Source: Aggregatilineales bacterium
Lineage (GTDB): Bacteria > Chloroflexota > Anaerolineae > Aggregatilineales > Ch27
DNA length: 45,461 bases
Direction: 5' to 3'
Assembly: GCA_029976025.1 (NCBI GenBank)
Contig: JARKNX010000066.1
Location: 1 to 45,461 of the forward strand
The notes beneath the pieces are model-generated. The model made no database searches. It had not been told where the DNA came from and worked only from the letters and a program-made list of their open reading frames with translations. Both the position numbers and the translations under genes were made by a program. Shown here in pieces: positions 32,746 through 40,454 of the stretch; position 1 is the first letter of the stretch; each line of letters starts with the position of its first letter.

Positions 32746-33786
32746 ATGGAATACAGAGTGCTCGGCAACTCGGGGTTCAGCGTGCCGGTCCTCAGCTTCG
32801 GGACGGGGACATTCAGCCGCGGCGGCCACCCTTTTTTCAGCAAGTGGGGGAGCAGCGACGCGGCCCAGGCGGCCCGCCTGGTCGATCTGTGCATGGAAGC
32901 GGGCGCGAACCTGTTTGATACGGCGGATGTCTATTCGACAGGGCAGGCGGAGGAGTTGCTGGGCAAGGCAATCCGGGGACGGCGGGACAGGCTGCTGGTT
33001 TCCACCAAGGCCACCTTCCGCATGAGCGACGAGCCGAATGATGTAGGGTCTTCGCGCTATCACCTGATTCGCTCGTGCGAAGGCAGCCTGCGGCGGCTTA
33101 ACACCGACTACATCGACATTTACACCATCCACGGCTTCGACGCCCGAACAGCGGTAGAAGAAACGCTGCATGCGCTGGATACGCTGGTGCAAAGCGGCAA
33201 GGTGCGTTATATCGCCTGTTCCAACTTCTCCGGCTGGCACTTGATGAAATCGCTGGCAATTTCGGAGAAGCACGGCTGGGCGCGTTATATGGCGCACCAG
33301 GCCCACTACTCGCTGATCCGCCGCGAGTATGAGTGGGAGCTGATGCCGCTGGCGCTGGACCAGAAGGTCAGCACCCTCGTCTGGGGGCCGCTGTCGCAGG
33401 GCCGGCTCAGCGGGAAGTTCCGCCGGAACACGCCTATCCCCCCTGACAGCCGCGTCGCCAAGGGCGCGGCTGAGGGACCGCCCGTGCCCGAGGAGTGGTT
33501 CTATAACCTGGTGGACGTGCTGGACGCGGTCAGCGCGGAAACGGGCAAGACGGTGGCCCAGGTGGCGCTCAACTGGCTGTTGCAAAGGCCGACGGTCGCC
33601 AGCGTCATCATCGGCGCCCGCAACGAAGAGCAGTTGCGGGAGAATCTGGGCGCGGCAGGCTGGGCGCTGAGCGCGGAGCAGGTGGCGCGGCTCGATGCGG
33701 CCAGCGAGACGGATACGATCTACCCGTACTGGCACCAGCGCGGATTTATTGATCGCAACCCACCGCCGACGAAGCTATACCAATAA
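32746..33786 (+). CDS. Aldo/keto reductase
   Basis: The 346-residue NADPH-dependent enzyme has Asp58 and Tyr63 in LFDTADVYSTGQAE, Lys in LLVSTKATF, and His in YTIHGFD. WGPLSQGRLSGKF and SVIIGARNEEQLRENLGA are typical of the YajO/YakC-like branch (AKR11/13-like). I chose the ATG at 32746, with GGAG nine bases before it; the GTG at 32731 would be too close to the promoter. A perfect TATAAT (32696-32701) lies 45 bases upstream. It is in a different operon from the two glycosyltransferases, which are divergent. Confidence 0.9.
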   Translation: MEYRVLGNSGFSVPVLSFGTGTFSRGGHPFFSKWGSSDAAQAARLVDLCMEAGANLFDTADVYSTGQAEELLGKAIRGRRDRLLVSTKATFRMSDEPNDVGSSRYHLIRSCEGSLRRLNTDYIDIYTIHGFDARTAVEETLHALDTLVQSGKVRYIACSNFSGWHLMKSLAISEKHGWARYMAHQAHYSLIRREYEWELMPLALDQKVSTLVWGPLSQGRLSGKFRRNTPIPPDSRVAKGAAEGPPVPEEWFYNLVDVLDAVSAETGKTVAQVALNWLLQRPTVASVIIGARNEEQLRENLGAAGWALSAEQVARLDAASETDTIYPYWHQRGFIDRNPPPTKLYQ

Positions 33787-33826
33787 ACGCGCTGATTTTT
33801 CGGTAAGCAGGGCGATCGAGAGGACG

Positions 33827-33851
33827 CGGCTCGCAAAATGGCGGCGAGCCG
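33827..33851. terminator. Hairpin between convergent genes
   Basis: CGGCTCGC (33827-33834) pairs with GCGAGCCG (33844-33851). It lies between the reductase (+) and the DUF433 gene (-). There is no T-run, so it is only a probable transcription end. Confidence 0.45.
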
Positions 33852-33876
33852 TGTTCCGTCGCCCCGCCCTCGCCGG

Positions 33877-34797
33877 TCAATCGACTGGCTCGGGATTTTC
33901 TGTCTCGATCCAGATCGGCAGGAACACGCTCAGGCGGAGCCGGTCGCGGGTGATCTCGGCCTCCACGCGGCCGCCGCTGCGCTCCACGATCAGGGCAGCG
34001 GTGGCGTACAGGCCGCCCGGACTGAACAGGCTGGCGAGCTGGCGATCGCCGCGGGCCAGCCCCAGATCGGGGTTGGCGGTGATATGGCCGCGCCCGACGG
34101 TCGGATCGTGCTCGATTTCCAGGCGGAGGGCGTTCTCATCTCCCGGCGCGGCGGTGACCCGCCGGCGGATTGCGCCCGTCGGCTCGTACACCGTCAGCAG
34201 GTAGCCAATAGCCTGATCAAGCTGGCCAGCGGACCGGACCGCCGGCAGCTCTTTAGGGAGCTGTACCACCACGGCGGGCGCGCCCTCCGGGGACGAGACG
34301 TAGTATTGCAGCGCCCGCTCCACAATGTGGGCCAGGTCTTCGCGCCACCATTCTGGCGTGGCTACCCCCGGATCGCGATAAAAATGCACCCACTCATCCA
34401 GGCGGTTGAGCGCATCCATGCTGCGCCGGATGGCGCCGGGGAAGATGTGCAGGATGTCGGCGGCGGTGGACAGCTCGCCGTTGCCGTGCCCTTCCGTCTC
34501 CCGGGCGGGGAAGCTGAGGGTGTTGATCAACTGGCAGCCGGATTGAATCACGGCCAGGCCGGACTTAACCCCGTAATGCCCCTGGTTCATCACATACACC
34601 AGCTCGCGCAGGGTGTAGGCCATAGCCTGCACGATATCCTCAAGCTCCAGAAGCGGGTACTGGGCCAGGATGTCGGCGGTCGGGGTCCCCTGCGCGGCCA
34701 GGTTGGCGATCAGATGCACCGGGATGCCGGTACCACGGATGCAGGCCTGCCCGGCCATAATCTGAGTGTCGCGCGTGATGCGATCGAACTGCTGCAT
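33877..34797 (-). CDS. DUF433 and histidine-kinase-like fusion protein
   Basis: The protein has 306 residues. The first 60 or so (ITRDTQIMAGQACIRGTGIPVHLIANLAAQGTPTADILAQYPLLELEDI) are a DUF433 domain, a small winged-helix-like fold best known from antitoxin-like proteins of toxin pairs. The rest resembles a degenerate sensor kinase. A helical dimerisation-like region is followed by WWREDLAHIVERALQYYVSSPEGAPAVVVQLPKELPAV, QLDQAIGYLLTVYEP and SPGGLYATAALIVERSGGRVEAEITRDRLRLSVFLPIW, which mimic the N box, a G box and the last strands of a HATPase fold. The phospho-His and canonical ATP motifs are not evident. An inverted repeat lies just upstream of the start. I know no named family for this whole protein. 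Confidence 0.6.
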   Translation of the reverse strand: MQQFDRITRDTQIMAGQACIRGTGIPVHLIANLAAQGTPTADILAQYPLLELEDIVQAMAYTLRELVYVMNQGHYGVKSGLAVIQSGCQLINTLSFPARETEGHGNGELSTAADILHIFPGAIRRSMDALNRLDEWVHFYRDPGVATPEWWREDLAHIVERALQYYVSSPEGAPAVVVQLPKELPAVRSAGQLDQAIGYLLTVYEPTGAIRRRVTAAPGDENALRLEIEHDPTVGRGHITANPDLGLARGDRQLASLFSPGGLYATAALIVERSGGRVEAEITRDRLRLSVFLPIWIETENPEPVD

Positions 34798-34800
34798 GAT

Positions 34801-34850
34801 GCCCGCTCTCCGTCAGTCACAGGATAATTGTAGTGTACGGTAGAGCGGGC
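34801..34850. promoter_or_regulatory. Inverted repeat at the DUF433-fusion start
   Basis: GCCCGCTCT (34801-34809) and AGAGCGGGC (34842-34850) are perfect inverted repeats, extended by CCG/CGG with one extra base. The -10-like TACAAT (complement of 34827-34832) lies between them. The arm next to the gene contains the GGAG ribosome site, so it could be an operator or could hide the ribosome site in RNA. Confidence 0.55.
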
Positions 34851-34932
34851 GAGGATGCCAGCCGTCCGGGTAGAAGAGCGGCAGGAAAGCGTTAGAATCC
34901 GGTTACAAAATGAGCCACAGCAGGCAGAAGGA

Positions 34933-34971
34933 CGCGCCAGCCTTTTACCAGCAGCCAACCCGGCTGGCGCG
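34933..34971 (-). terminator. Hairpin after the FHA gene
   Basis: A 10-base perfect stem CGCGCCAGCC (34933-34942) with GGCTGGCGCG (34962-34971) lies just past the end of the FHA gene on the minus strand. TCCTTCT follows, not a full T-run. Confidence 0.6.
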
Positions 34972-34985
34972 ACAACGGGGCCGTT

Positions 34986-35516
34986 TTACCGCCCGCTCCC
35001 ATTGGTAGAATCAATGAAGGTGATTTGCAGCTTCAGCCGGCCCAGCCGGATCTCATCGCCGTCGCGCAGGATACGCGGCTGGTGCGATGTCAGCCGCAGG
35101 CCATTGAGAAAGGTAGAGTTAGCGCTGCCCAGGTCGGTGATGTACAGCGAATGCTCATAGACAGTCAGGCGGGCGTGCTGGCGCGAAACGCCGTTCTGCT
35201 CGGCGTCGAAGCCGGTCAGGTCCACTTCCGGCGTACGGCCGGTGGCCGGATCGTAGCGCCCGAGCAGGACACCGGTCGTACCGTAAATGCTGACATTGAG
35301 GATCGCGCTGCCATCCGCCACGCGCAGGACCAGCCGGGTCTGCTCGTCGAAGTGCGCCGTCCCCCAGCGCGGCTGGTTGCGGCCGGCATCGGTCTCGCCA
35401 AATTTGCGCGTCTCAGTTTGCTGAAGCAGCGCAGCAGGGTCCAGCACGTGACCGCAGACGGTACAGATGATAATGTTATCTTCGTTGTCGTGTTGACATT
35501 CAGGACATTTTTTCAC
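34986..35516 (-). CDS. Zinc-ribbon and FHA-domain protein
   Basis: The 176-residue protein starts with a zinc ribbon, CPECQHDNEDNIIICTVCG (two CxxC pairs). After a linker of about 45 residues comes an FHA domain: GRYDPATGRTPEVDLTGF, GVSRQHARL, ITDLGSANSTFLNGLRL and LRDGDEIRLGRLKL. These carry the conserved Gly-Arg, Ser-x-x-His and Asn residues that bind phospho-Thr peptides. Such proteins read Ser/Thr-kinase signals. I prefer the GTG at 35516, because AAAGGTG lies nine bases before it; a GTG at 35528 is the alternative. It borders the candidate replication origin, but I infer no link. Confidence 0.88.
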   Translation of the reverse strand: MKKCPECQHDNEDNIIICTVCGHVLDPAALLQQTETRKFGETDAGRNQPRWGTAHFDEQTRLVLRVADGSAILNVSIYGTTGVLLGRYDPATGRTPEVDLTGFDAEQNGVSRQHARLTVYEHSLYITDLGSANSTFLNGLRLTSHQPRILRDGDEIRLGRLKLQITFIDSTNGSGR

Positions 35517-35744
35517 GGATGATCGCACCTTTGGAGACCCCCGGCCGGATCAGATCGGAATTCTGACCGCCGGTATACCCGACAAGAAAGTCACCAGCAA
35601 GCACTACTGTCTTCACCGTGGTCGGGACTTCAGGGACAGGCATAAAGCTCGAATAACAGGTTGTGCGCCGGGCCTGGCTGAACGGCCCTTCAGTCCCCCG
35701 CCGGAATGTACAGCAGCCAGCAGCACAACTATGAAACTCCCCCT

Positions 35745-35835
35745 CCTCTTAAGTATAATCTGTTTTTGTTTTGACGCCTACTTTAATTTGTAAGGTAATA
35801 TGCTTAATTCATCAAAATTCAGATAATACCTGACA
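35745..35835. other. AT-rich block, possible unwinding region
   Basis: This stretch of about 90 bases, including AAGTATAATCTGTTTTTG, CTTTAATTTGTAAGG and TTCATCAAAATTCAG, is strongly AT-rich compared with the GC-rich surroundings. It lies 170-320 bases left of the first DnaA-like boxes. Confidence 0.6.
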
Positions 35836-36040
35836 TCACCCTCGCGCCGAATAGCGCACCTGCCATTTTCCGCGCGGCACGACATACGATCTCCGCCTGC
35901 TATCCAGGCCTGTTATCCAGGGCAGAGAAACCGGCCCGCCCCGGGCTGCTTCTCCCGTGGAAGGAGGCGCCTGCCTTTTTCTTCCCGGTTGCGCTGTGTC
36001 GTGCCCCTTTGTGCACAGTCTTTCCCTTATGGATCAGGAT

Positions 36041-36060
36041 CATTATAGTCATCATAGTAG
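36041..36060 (-). other. DnaA-trio-like element next to two boxes
   Basis: Read on the minus strand: two abutting boxes TTATCCACG (36082-36074) and CTATCCACA (36073-36065), spacer GGCT, then CTACTATGATGACTATAATG. This matches the order box, GC spacer, 3'-GAT-5' triplet repeats of the Bacillus basal unwinding system (CTA on the shown strand). Confidence 0.5.
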
Positions 36061-36103
36061 AGCCTGTGGATAGCGTGGATAAGTGCCCCGCGCGGACTGC
36101 CAG

Positions 36104-36122
36104 CCGCCACATATGGGGGGCG
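36104..36122. repeat. Origin direct repeat, copy 1
   Basis: CCGCCACATATGGGGGG followed by CG. It recurs at 36477-36496 with one more G. Both copies lie inside the DnaA-box cluster. Confidence 0.7.
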
Positions 36123-36476
36123 CAGCCCGCCGGCAGCCCGCTAATGGTGCCGATTCCGGAGCTGGCGCTGTCCACATATCCACAGGCCGCCCTGTGCATA
36201 ACTGGACGGGTTATACACAGCGCTTTTGGCCTCATCTGGTCGCACGACTGTTCGACGCCAGCTCTCGGCCCGGAGCGCCTCCTACCCCCAGATATGGGTA
36301 AAGACTGAAAAAATGGAGAAGCAGATAGGGACAACTTTTCCACAAGGGGTGCCATTTATCCCCAGATGCCCGGCAAGTTATCCACAGATCGCGGGGGTAC
36401 TGGAATCGGAAGGCGTTCGAACAGGCTTTCTAAGCCCTGTTTGTGGGATCGCTCACCGAAGGGATTTTCAGCAGGA

Positions 36477-36496
36477 CCGCCACATATGGGGGGGCG
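36477..36496. repeat. Origin direct repeat, copy 2
   Basis: CCGCCACATATGGGGGGG followed by CG, about 370 bases from copy 1. A looser relative, CCCCAGATATGGG, lies near 36287-36299. Confidence 0.7.
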
Positions 36497-36651
36497 GAAG
36501 CGCCGGGGCTGAAACATTAAAGTTTCAAACCGGCATTTTGCCTGTGGATAAGTGGTGGAGGGAAACTTTAACATTGCGATAACTGGCGATACAGGCCGCT
36601 TTCAGGCTGTGCAATTTGGGATACGGGGGAAGCGGAGGAGCGCGCCGCGAG

Positions 36652-37554
36652 TCAGGATGGCGCCAGACAGACGCGGAAGCCGATATCTTCCGCCGCTTCG
36701 TTGGGAAACTCCGCTGAGCGGGCGGCGCAGCGCGCCTGGCGGTAATCGTGCAGCCAGCTCCCCCCGCGCAGGGCGCGCGCGCCCTTGCCGTCCGGCTGAT
36801 TCTCGGCGGCGGAAGGCGGCGTCGCGTAGGACCAGAACAGGAAGTCCGGGTCCTGCCAGCGGGAGGGATCTTCCAGGTCTGCGCGGGTCAGGCACCACTG
36901 GCGGACATTCCCGACCATGTCAGCGCAGTTGAATGGGCTGTCGCCGTCCGGGGAGAAGTGATCGACCGGGGTCAGGTGGTGCAGGCGGGCCTCCACCGTG
37001 TTACAGCGCACGTGGCCGGTATCGATATCGCGAAACAGATCGCCCCAGGGGTAGAGCCGTCCGCGCGTGCCGCGGGCAGCTTTTTCCCACTCCGCCTCGG
37101 TCGGCAGGCGGAAGGTCAGGCCATCCGGCCGGGCGAGTCCGGCCCGGCGCGCGGCGTCGTCCAGCCAGCGGGTGTAAGCCCACGCCTCGTACCAGCTCAC
37201 GCCGGTGACAGGGAGGCGCGGCTGGCCGAACCGCCGCTCGTTCCCCCATCCCTGGGGCTGCAGATCGTCTTTCCAGTGGGTCCGCCATGTCCAGCCGGCC
37301 GCGGTCCACCAGCGCGGCTCCTCGTAGCCGCCCGCTTCCATGAAGACCTGATATTCCTCCACCGTCACCGGGTAGCGCCCGATCCAGTAGTCCGGCAGGA
37401 ACAGGCGGGTCAGCGGCTCCTCAGCGGGCAGCGCTTCCACGTCGCGGGCGGGGTCGCTGCCGAGCAGGAACGGCCCGGCAGTGACGCAAACAAGCGCCGG
37501 AGCCGGGTGGCTCAGAGCGGCGCTGCAATCGAGAAGATCAAAGGAAGCGGTCAT
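36652..37554 (-). CDS. Formylglycine-generating-enzyme-like (SUMF1) protein
   Basis: The 300-residue protein has the FGE-sulfatase fold. It shows VTAGPFLLGSDP at the N-terminus, YWIGRYPVTVEEYQVFMEAGGY, PVTGVSWYEAWAYTRWLDD, LTFRLPTEAEWEKAARG, YPWGD, CADMVGNVRQW and ALRGGSWLHDYRQARCAARS with IGFRVC at the end. True FGE has a catalytic Cys pair near the GGSW motif; here one Cys (QARC) lies nearby and the second position is not clear. Family members also include sulfoxide synthases and kinase-associated proteins. No sulfatase gene is near. I chose the ATG at 37554; the frame extends to a GTG at 37581. The ribosome site is weak in both cases. Confidence 0.85.
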   Translation of the reverse strand: MTASFDLLDCSAALSHPAPALVCVTAGPFLLGSDPARDVEALPAEEPLTRLFLPDYWIGRYPVTVEEYQVFMEAGGYEEPRWWTAAGWTWRTHWKDDLQPQGWGNERRFGQPRLPVTGVSWYEAWAYTRWLDDAARRAGLARPDGLTFRLPTEAEWEKAARGTRGRLYPWGDLFRDIDTGHVRCNTVEARLHHLTPVDHFSPDGDSPFNCADMVGNVRQWCLTRADLEDPSRWQDPDFLFWSYATPPSAAENQPDGKGARALRGGSWLHDYRQARCAARSAEFPNEAAEDIGFRVCLAPS

Positions 37555-37679
37555 GGGCGGCCTGGTCCGGGGTACGACCACTCACGTAACAGTGCGGGTT
37601 GATTGTATCGCAGCGATCGCGCCGGGGTCTAATTGCAATCCCGGGGGGGACGGCGTTCGCCGCGGCCAGGGCTTTCCCC

Positions 37680-38453
37680 TCACTGCCTGTTCCCCGCCTG
37701 CCGCTGGCGCATGATCTCGAAGGCCAGCACCGCCGCCGCGGCCGTCGTGCCCAGCGATTCGGCGAAGGGGCGCCCGTAGGGAATCTCGATCACCAGATCA
37801 GCCCGATCCAGGAAGGAGCGGGTGACGCCGCGCTTTTCGCCGCCGATCAGGAGGAACAGCGGGGCGGTCAGGTCGGCAGCGTAGAGAGGGGTGGCGCGGG
37901 TTTTGCTGGTGACGGCCACGGCCAGCCCCGCCCCCCGGAAGAAAACGGCCGCGTCTTCCGCCGTCTCAGCCACCGCCGTCGGGATACGCTCTGACGCGCC
38001 CGCCGACGCCCGGGCGACCACGCCCGCCGCGCTCATCCAGTTGCGCGGCCGCACGATCAGGCCGTCCGCCCCCGCCGCGTAAAAGGCGCGGATGGCCTGC
38101 CCGAAGTTGAAGGGGTCCTCCACGCCGTCGAGCATGACGATGAAGGCCGGGCCGCTGGTGGGCAGGAGATCGGCCATTGACAGGAAGCGGCGCGGCCCGG
38201 CCCGGGCGATCACGCCGCCGTGCGTCTGTCCGCTGGTATGGGCCGCGATCACTTCCGGCGCGACAAGCTCCACCGGGACGCTCGCCGCCCTGGCGGCGCG
38301 GACCAGGGCCGCCACACCGCCGTGCTTGTCGGGCCGGGAACGGTCCACATACAACACGTGCAGGGCGCGGCTGGCAGCCTGCAGCGCGGCGCGGATGGCA
38401 ATCTGGCCTTCCAGGACGGCCTCATCAGGCGGGGCGGGCGGCGGTTCCGTCAT
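37680..38453 (-). CDS. TrmH/SpoU-family RNA 2'-O-methyltransferase
   Basis: The 257-residue SPOUT-fold protein has an N-terminal substrate-binding segment (EGQIAIRAALQAASRALHVLYVDRSRPD). The three SpoU motifs follow: GVEDPFNFGQAIRAFYAAGADGLI (motif 1), LFLLIGGEKRGVTRSFLDRADLVIEIP (motif 2) and SLGTTAAAAVLAFEIMRQR (motif 3). Motif 1 has Phe-Asn-Phe where the family has Asn-Leu/Phe-Gly, within normal variation. Targets are tRNA or 23S rRNA riboses, and the exact site cannot be inferred. The ATG overlaps the stop of the upstream glycosyltransferase (ATGA). Confidence 0.85.
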   Translation of the reverse strand: MTEPPPAPPDEAVLEGQIAIRAALQAASRALHVLYVDRSRPDKHGGVAALVRAARAASVPVELVAPEVIAAHTSGQTHGGVIARAGPRRFLSMADLLPTSGPAFIVMLDGVEDPFNFGQAIRAFYAAGADGLIVRPRNWMSAAGVVARASAGASERIPTAVAETAEDAAVFFRGAGLAVAVTSKTRATPLYAADLTAPLFLLIGGEKRGVTRSFLDRADLVIEIPYGRPFAESLGTTAAAAVLAFEIMRQRQAGNRQ

Positions 38454-39565
38454 ACGCGGCGCTTCCCGTTCTGGAAGTCCTCCCACGCCTGCTCGACGTA
38501 AGCCGTGATCCCCTGCCGGAACAGGGAGGCCTCAAAGCGGAGGGCGTGCGCGCGGAGGCGAGCCGGATCGTATTTGCGGGGGTCGAAGGCGACCAGCGCG
38601 GCCCGCAGGCTGTCCACCGTTTGTTCGGCGAACAGCTCTCCGGTGACGCCGGGCAGGACAGTATCCAGCGCGCCGCCGCCGGCGAAGGCGATCACGGGGC
38701 GGCCGGCGGCCAGCGCCTGCACCGGGGCGATGCCGAAGTCCTCCAGGCCGGGGAACAGGAAGGCTTTGCAGCGGGCCATCAGGCCGGGCAGCTCATCATC
38801 CGGCACGAAGCCCAGAAATTCCACCGTTGGCCCGGCCATCTGCCGCAGGCGGTCCGTATCGCGCCCCTGCCCGGCGATCTGGAGGGGCAGACCCAGCTCG
38901 GTACAGGCGCGCACGGCCAGATCGATCCGTTTGTAGGGAATGTGGCGGGAGACGATCAGGAAGGCGTCGCCGACTTCGTCCGCCGCGACCGGGGCGAAGC
39001 GCCCGGTTTCTACCGGCGGATAGATCAGGGCAGATTCGCGCCCGTAGTAGCGGCGGATGCGCTCCTGCACCTCGACGCTGATGGCGATGAAATGGTTCAC
39101 GCGGTTGGCGGCGCGGCGATCCCAGCGCTTCAGCCAGGCTATGAGCGGCCTGAGCAGGGCGGTCTGGGCCGCGCTCAGCCCTTCCCGCTGAACATAGGCG
39201 TCGAACTGCCAGACATAGCGGGTCGGGGCCAGGCAGTAGCACACGTGCAGCGTCTCCGGGCCGCCGCGGACGCCGTGACAGAAGCCGCTCTTGTTGCTGA
39301 GGATCACGTCGTAAGCGGAAAGATCCAGCCCGCCCCAGGCCAGCGGATACAGCGGCAGGTAGCGCTGGTGGTGGGTGTGGATGCCGGGCAGGCGGTCCAT
39401 CCACAGCGTGTGAATATCCCAGCCGCGCCAGGCGGCGGGCATGCGCGCCGCGTCGTACAGGCTGGTGTAGACGGGGGCGGCGGGATACAGGCTGACCAGG
39501 TCGGCCAGCACATCTTCCGCGCCGCCGACTTGATTGAGCCAGTCATGAACCAGGGCCAGCTTCAT
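38450..39565 (-). CDS. GT4 family glycosyltransferase
   Basis: The 371-residue protein has a GT-B fold. The N-terminus KLALVHDWLNQVGGAEDVL fits the mannosyl-transferase-like GT4 group. YPPVETGRFAP opens the C-terminal domain. FLIVSRHIPYKRIDLAVRA and FLFPGLEDFGIAPVQALAAGRPVIAF hold the donor-binding Glu-x7-Glu-like motif. There is no membrane segment. It probably acts in cell-surface polysaccharide synthesis at the cytoplasmic face. The TrmH gene follows with a 4-base overlap, an odd pairing in function. Confidence 0.9.
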   Translation of the reverse strand: MKLALVHDWLNQVGGAEDVLADLVSLYPAAPVYTSLYDAARMPAAWRGWDIHTLWMDRLPGIHTHHQRYLPLYPLAWGGLDLSAYDVILSNKSGFCHGVRGGPETLHVCYCLAPTRYVWQFDAYVQREGLSAAQTALLRPLIAWLKRWDRRAANRVNHFIAISVEVQERIRRYYGRESALIYPPVETGRFAPVAADEVGDAFLIVSRHIPYKRIDLAVRACTELGLPLQIAGQGRDTDRLRQMAGPTVEFLGFVPDDELPGLMARCKAFLFPGLEDFGIAPVQALAAGRPVIAFAGGGALDTVLPGVTGELFAEQTVDSLRAALVAFDPRKYDPARLRAHALRFEASLFRQGITAYVEQAWEDFQNGKRRV

Positions 39566-39611
39566 TCCGCGATCATCCTCCCGTGCTCCGGGACCTCAAA
39601 GACAAAAGATT

Positions 39612-39664
39612 GAACCGCAGAGACGAAGAGATTTTTCTTTGCGTCCTCTGCGTCTTTGCGGTTC
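39612..39664. repeat. Palindromic GCAGAG/GCAAAG repeat, copy 3
   Basis: GAACCGCAGAGACGAAGAG (39612-39630) pairs with CTCTGCGTCTTTGCGGTTC (39646-39664), 17 of 19 positions. It lies between the PPK2 gene and the GT4 gene, both on the minus strand. Confidence 0.85.
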
Positions 39665-39683
39665 TCCGCTTTTTCCCTGCCCC

Positions 39684-40454
39684 CTACGCCCGGTTTTTCT
39701 TGCCTTTCGGCTTCGATTCGCGCCTGTCCAGCGGGTCGCGCGGGGTGTAATCCAGGGCGTGCGCCCAGACCTCGACCAGGGTGCGCAGGGTCTTGACCCG
39801 CGCCCACCATTTGTCGTTGCCCTCTACGATAGTCCACGGGGCCGTGATCGTGCTGGTCTTGAGCAGCATCTCGTTCACGGCGGCCTCGTAGCGATCCCAC
39901 TTCTCGCGGTTGCGCCAGTCTTCGTCAGTCAGCTTCCAGGATTTGTAAGGCGTGCCCTGGCGATCTTCAAAGCGCCGGAGCTGCTCCTCCTTGCTGATGT
40001 GGATCCAGAACTTGGACAGGATGGCGCCGTAATCAACAAGCTGGCGCTCGAAGGCGTTGATCTCGCGGTAGGCGCGCTTCCACTCCTCCTCAGTGCAGAA
40101 GCCCTCCACACGCTCGACCATCACCCGGCCGTACCAGCTCCGGTCGAAGATCGCAATCTGGCCGCGCTCCGGCAGCCGTCGCCAGAAGCGGTACAGATAG
40201 TGGTGGGTCTTATCCTCTCCGGCGGGGGCGGCGATGGGATGCACGACGTAGCCGCGCGGGTCCAGCTTCTCAGTGACGCGCTTGATGTTACCGCCCTTGC
40301 CCGCCGCATCCCAGCCCTCGTAGACGATGACGACCGGGCGCTTCTGGACATAAACCTGGTAACCCAGCTCGCGAAGCTGAATCTGGTAGCGCGTCAGCTC
40401 CCGGACGTACGTCTCGCGGTCCAGTGACAGGGTGAGGTCAATCGTCTCCAGCAT
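39684..40454 (-). CDS. Polyphosphate kinase 2 family protein (copy B)
   Basis: The 256-residue enzyme moves phosphate between polyphosphate and nucleotides. PPK2 motifs are Walker A in VYEGWDAAGKGGNIKRVTEKLDPRGY (residues 45-70), Walker B in AIFDRSWYGRVMVERVEGF, and the lid arginines in SKEEQLRRFEDRQGTPYKSWK. Single-domain length fits class I or III PPK2. It starts 17 bases inside the preceding PPK2 gene, with AAGGAG upstream. The C-terminus is basic (RRESKPKGKKNRA), in contrast to the acidic tail of its twin. Whether it acts on NDP or NMP cannot be told. Confidence 0.9.
   Translation of the reverse strand: MLETIDLTLSLDRETYVRELTRYQIQLRELGYQVYVQKRPVVIVYEGWDAAGKGGNIKRVTEKLDPRGYVVHPIAAPAGEDKTHHYLYRFWRRLPERGQIAIFDRSWYGRVMVERVEGFCTEEEWKRAYREINAFERQLVDYGAILSKFWIHISKEEQLRRFEDRQGTPYKSWKLTDEDWRNREKWDRYEAAVNEMLLKTSTITAPWTIVEGNDKWWARVKTLRTLVEVWAHALDYTPRDPLDRRESKPKGKKNRA

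Larger units (their letters stand above)
36009..36551. other. oriC: Candidate replication origin (DnaA box cluster)
   Basis: In 543 bases there are five exact TTWTNCACA boxes: 36193-36201 (-), 36211-36219 (+), 36336-36344 (+), 36378-36386 (+) and 36543-36551 (-). The last two are the perfect TTATCCACA. One-mismatch boxes lie at 36065-36073 (-), 36074-36082 (-), 36176-36184 (+), 36356-36364 (+) and 36009-36017 (+). No credible gene lies in this gap between the FHA gene and the FGE-like gene. Such density fits an oriC. The absence of dnaA nearby is a caveat, since the window ends without it. Confidence 0.75.

Noticed and set aside
35900-36355. Open frame of 151 codons on the minus strand across the DnaA-box cluster
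   Set aside because: No family resemblance, odd composition, and it overlaps the box array; most likely chance.
36411-36424. GCGTTCGAACAGG as a second LexA box
   Set aside because: The half-sites GTTCG and CGAAC are in the wrong order and without the 4-base spacer.
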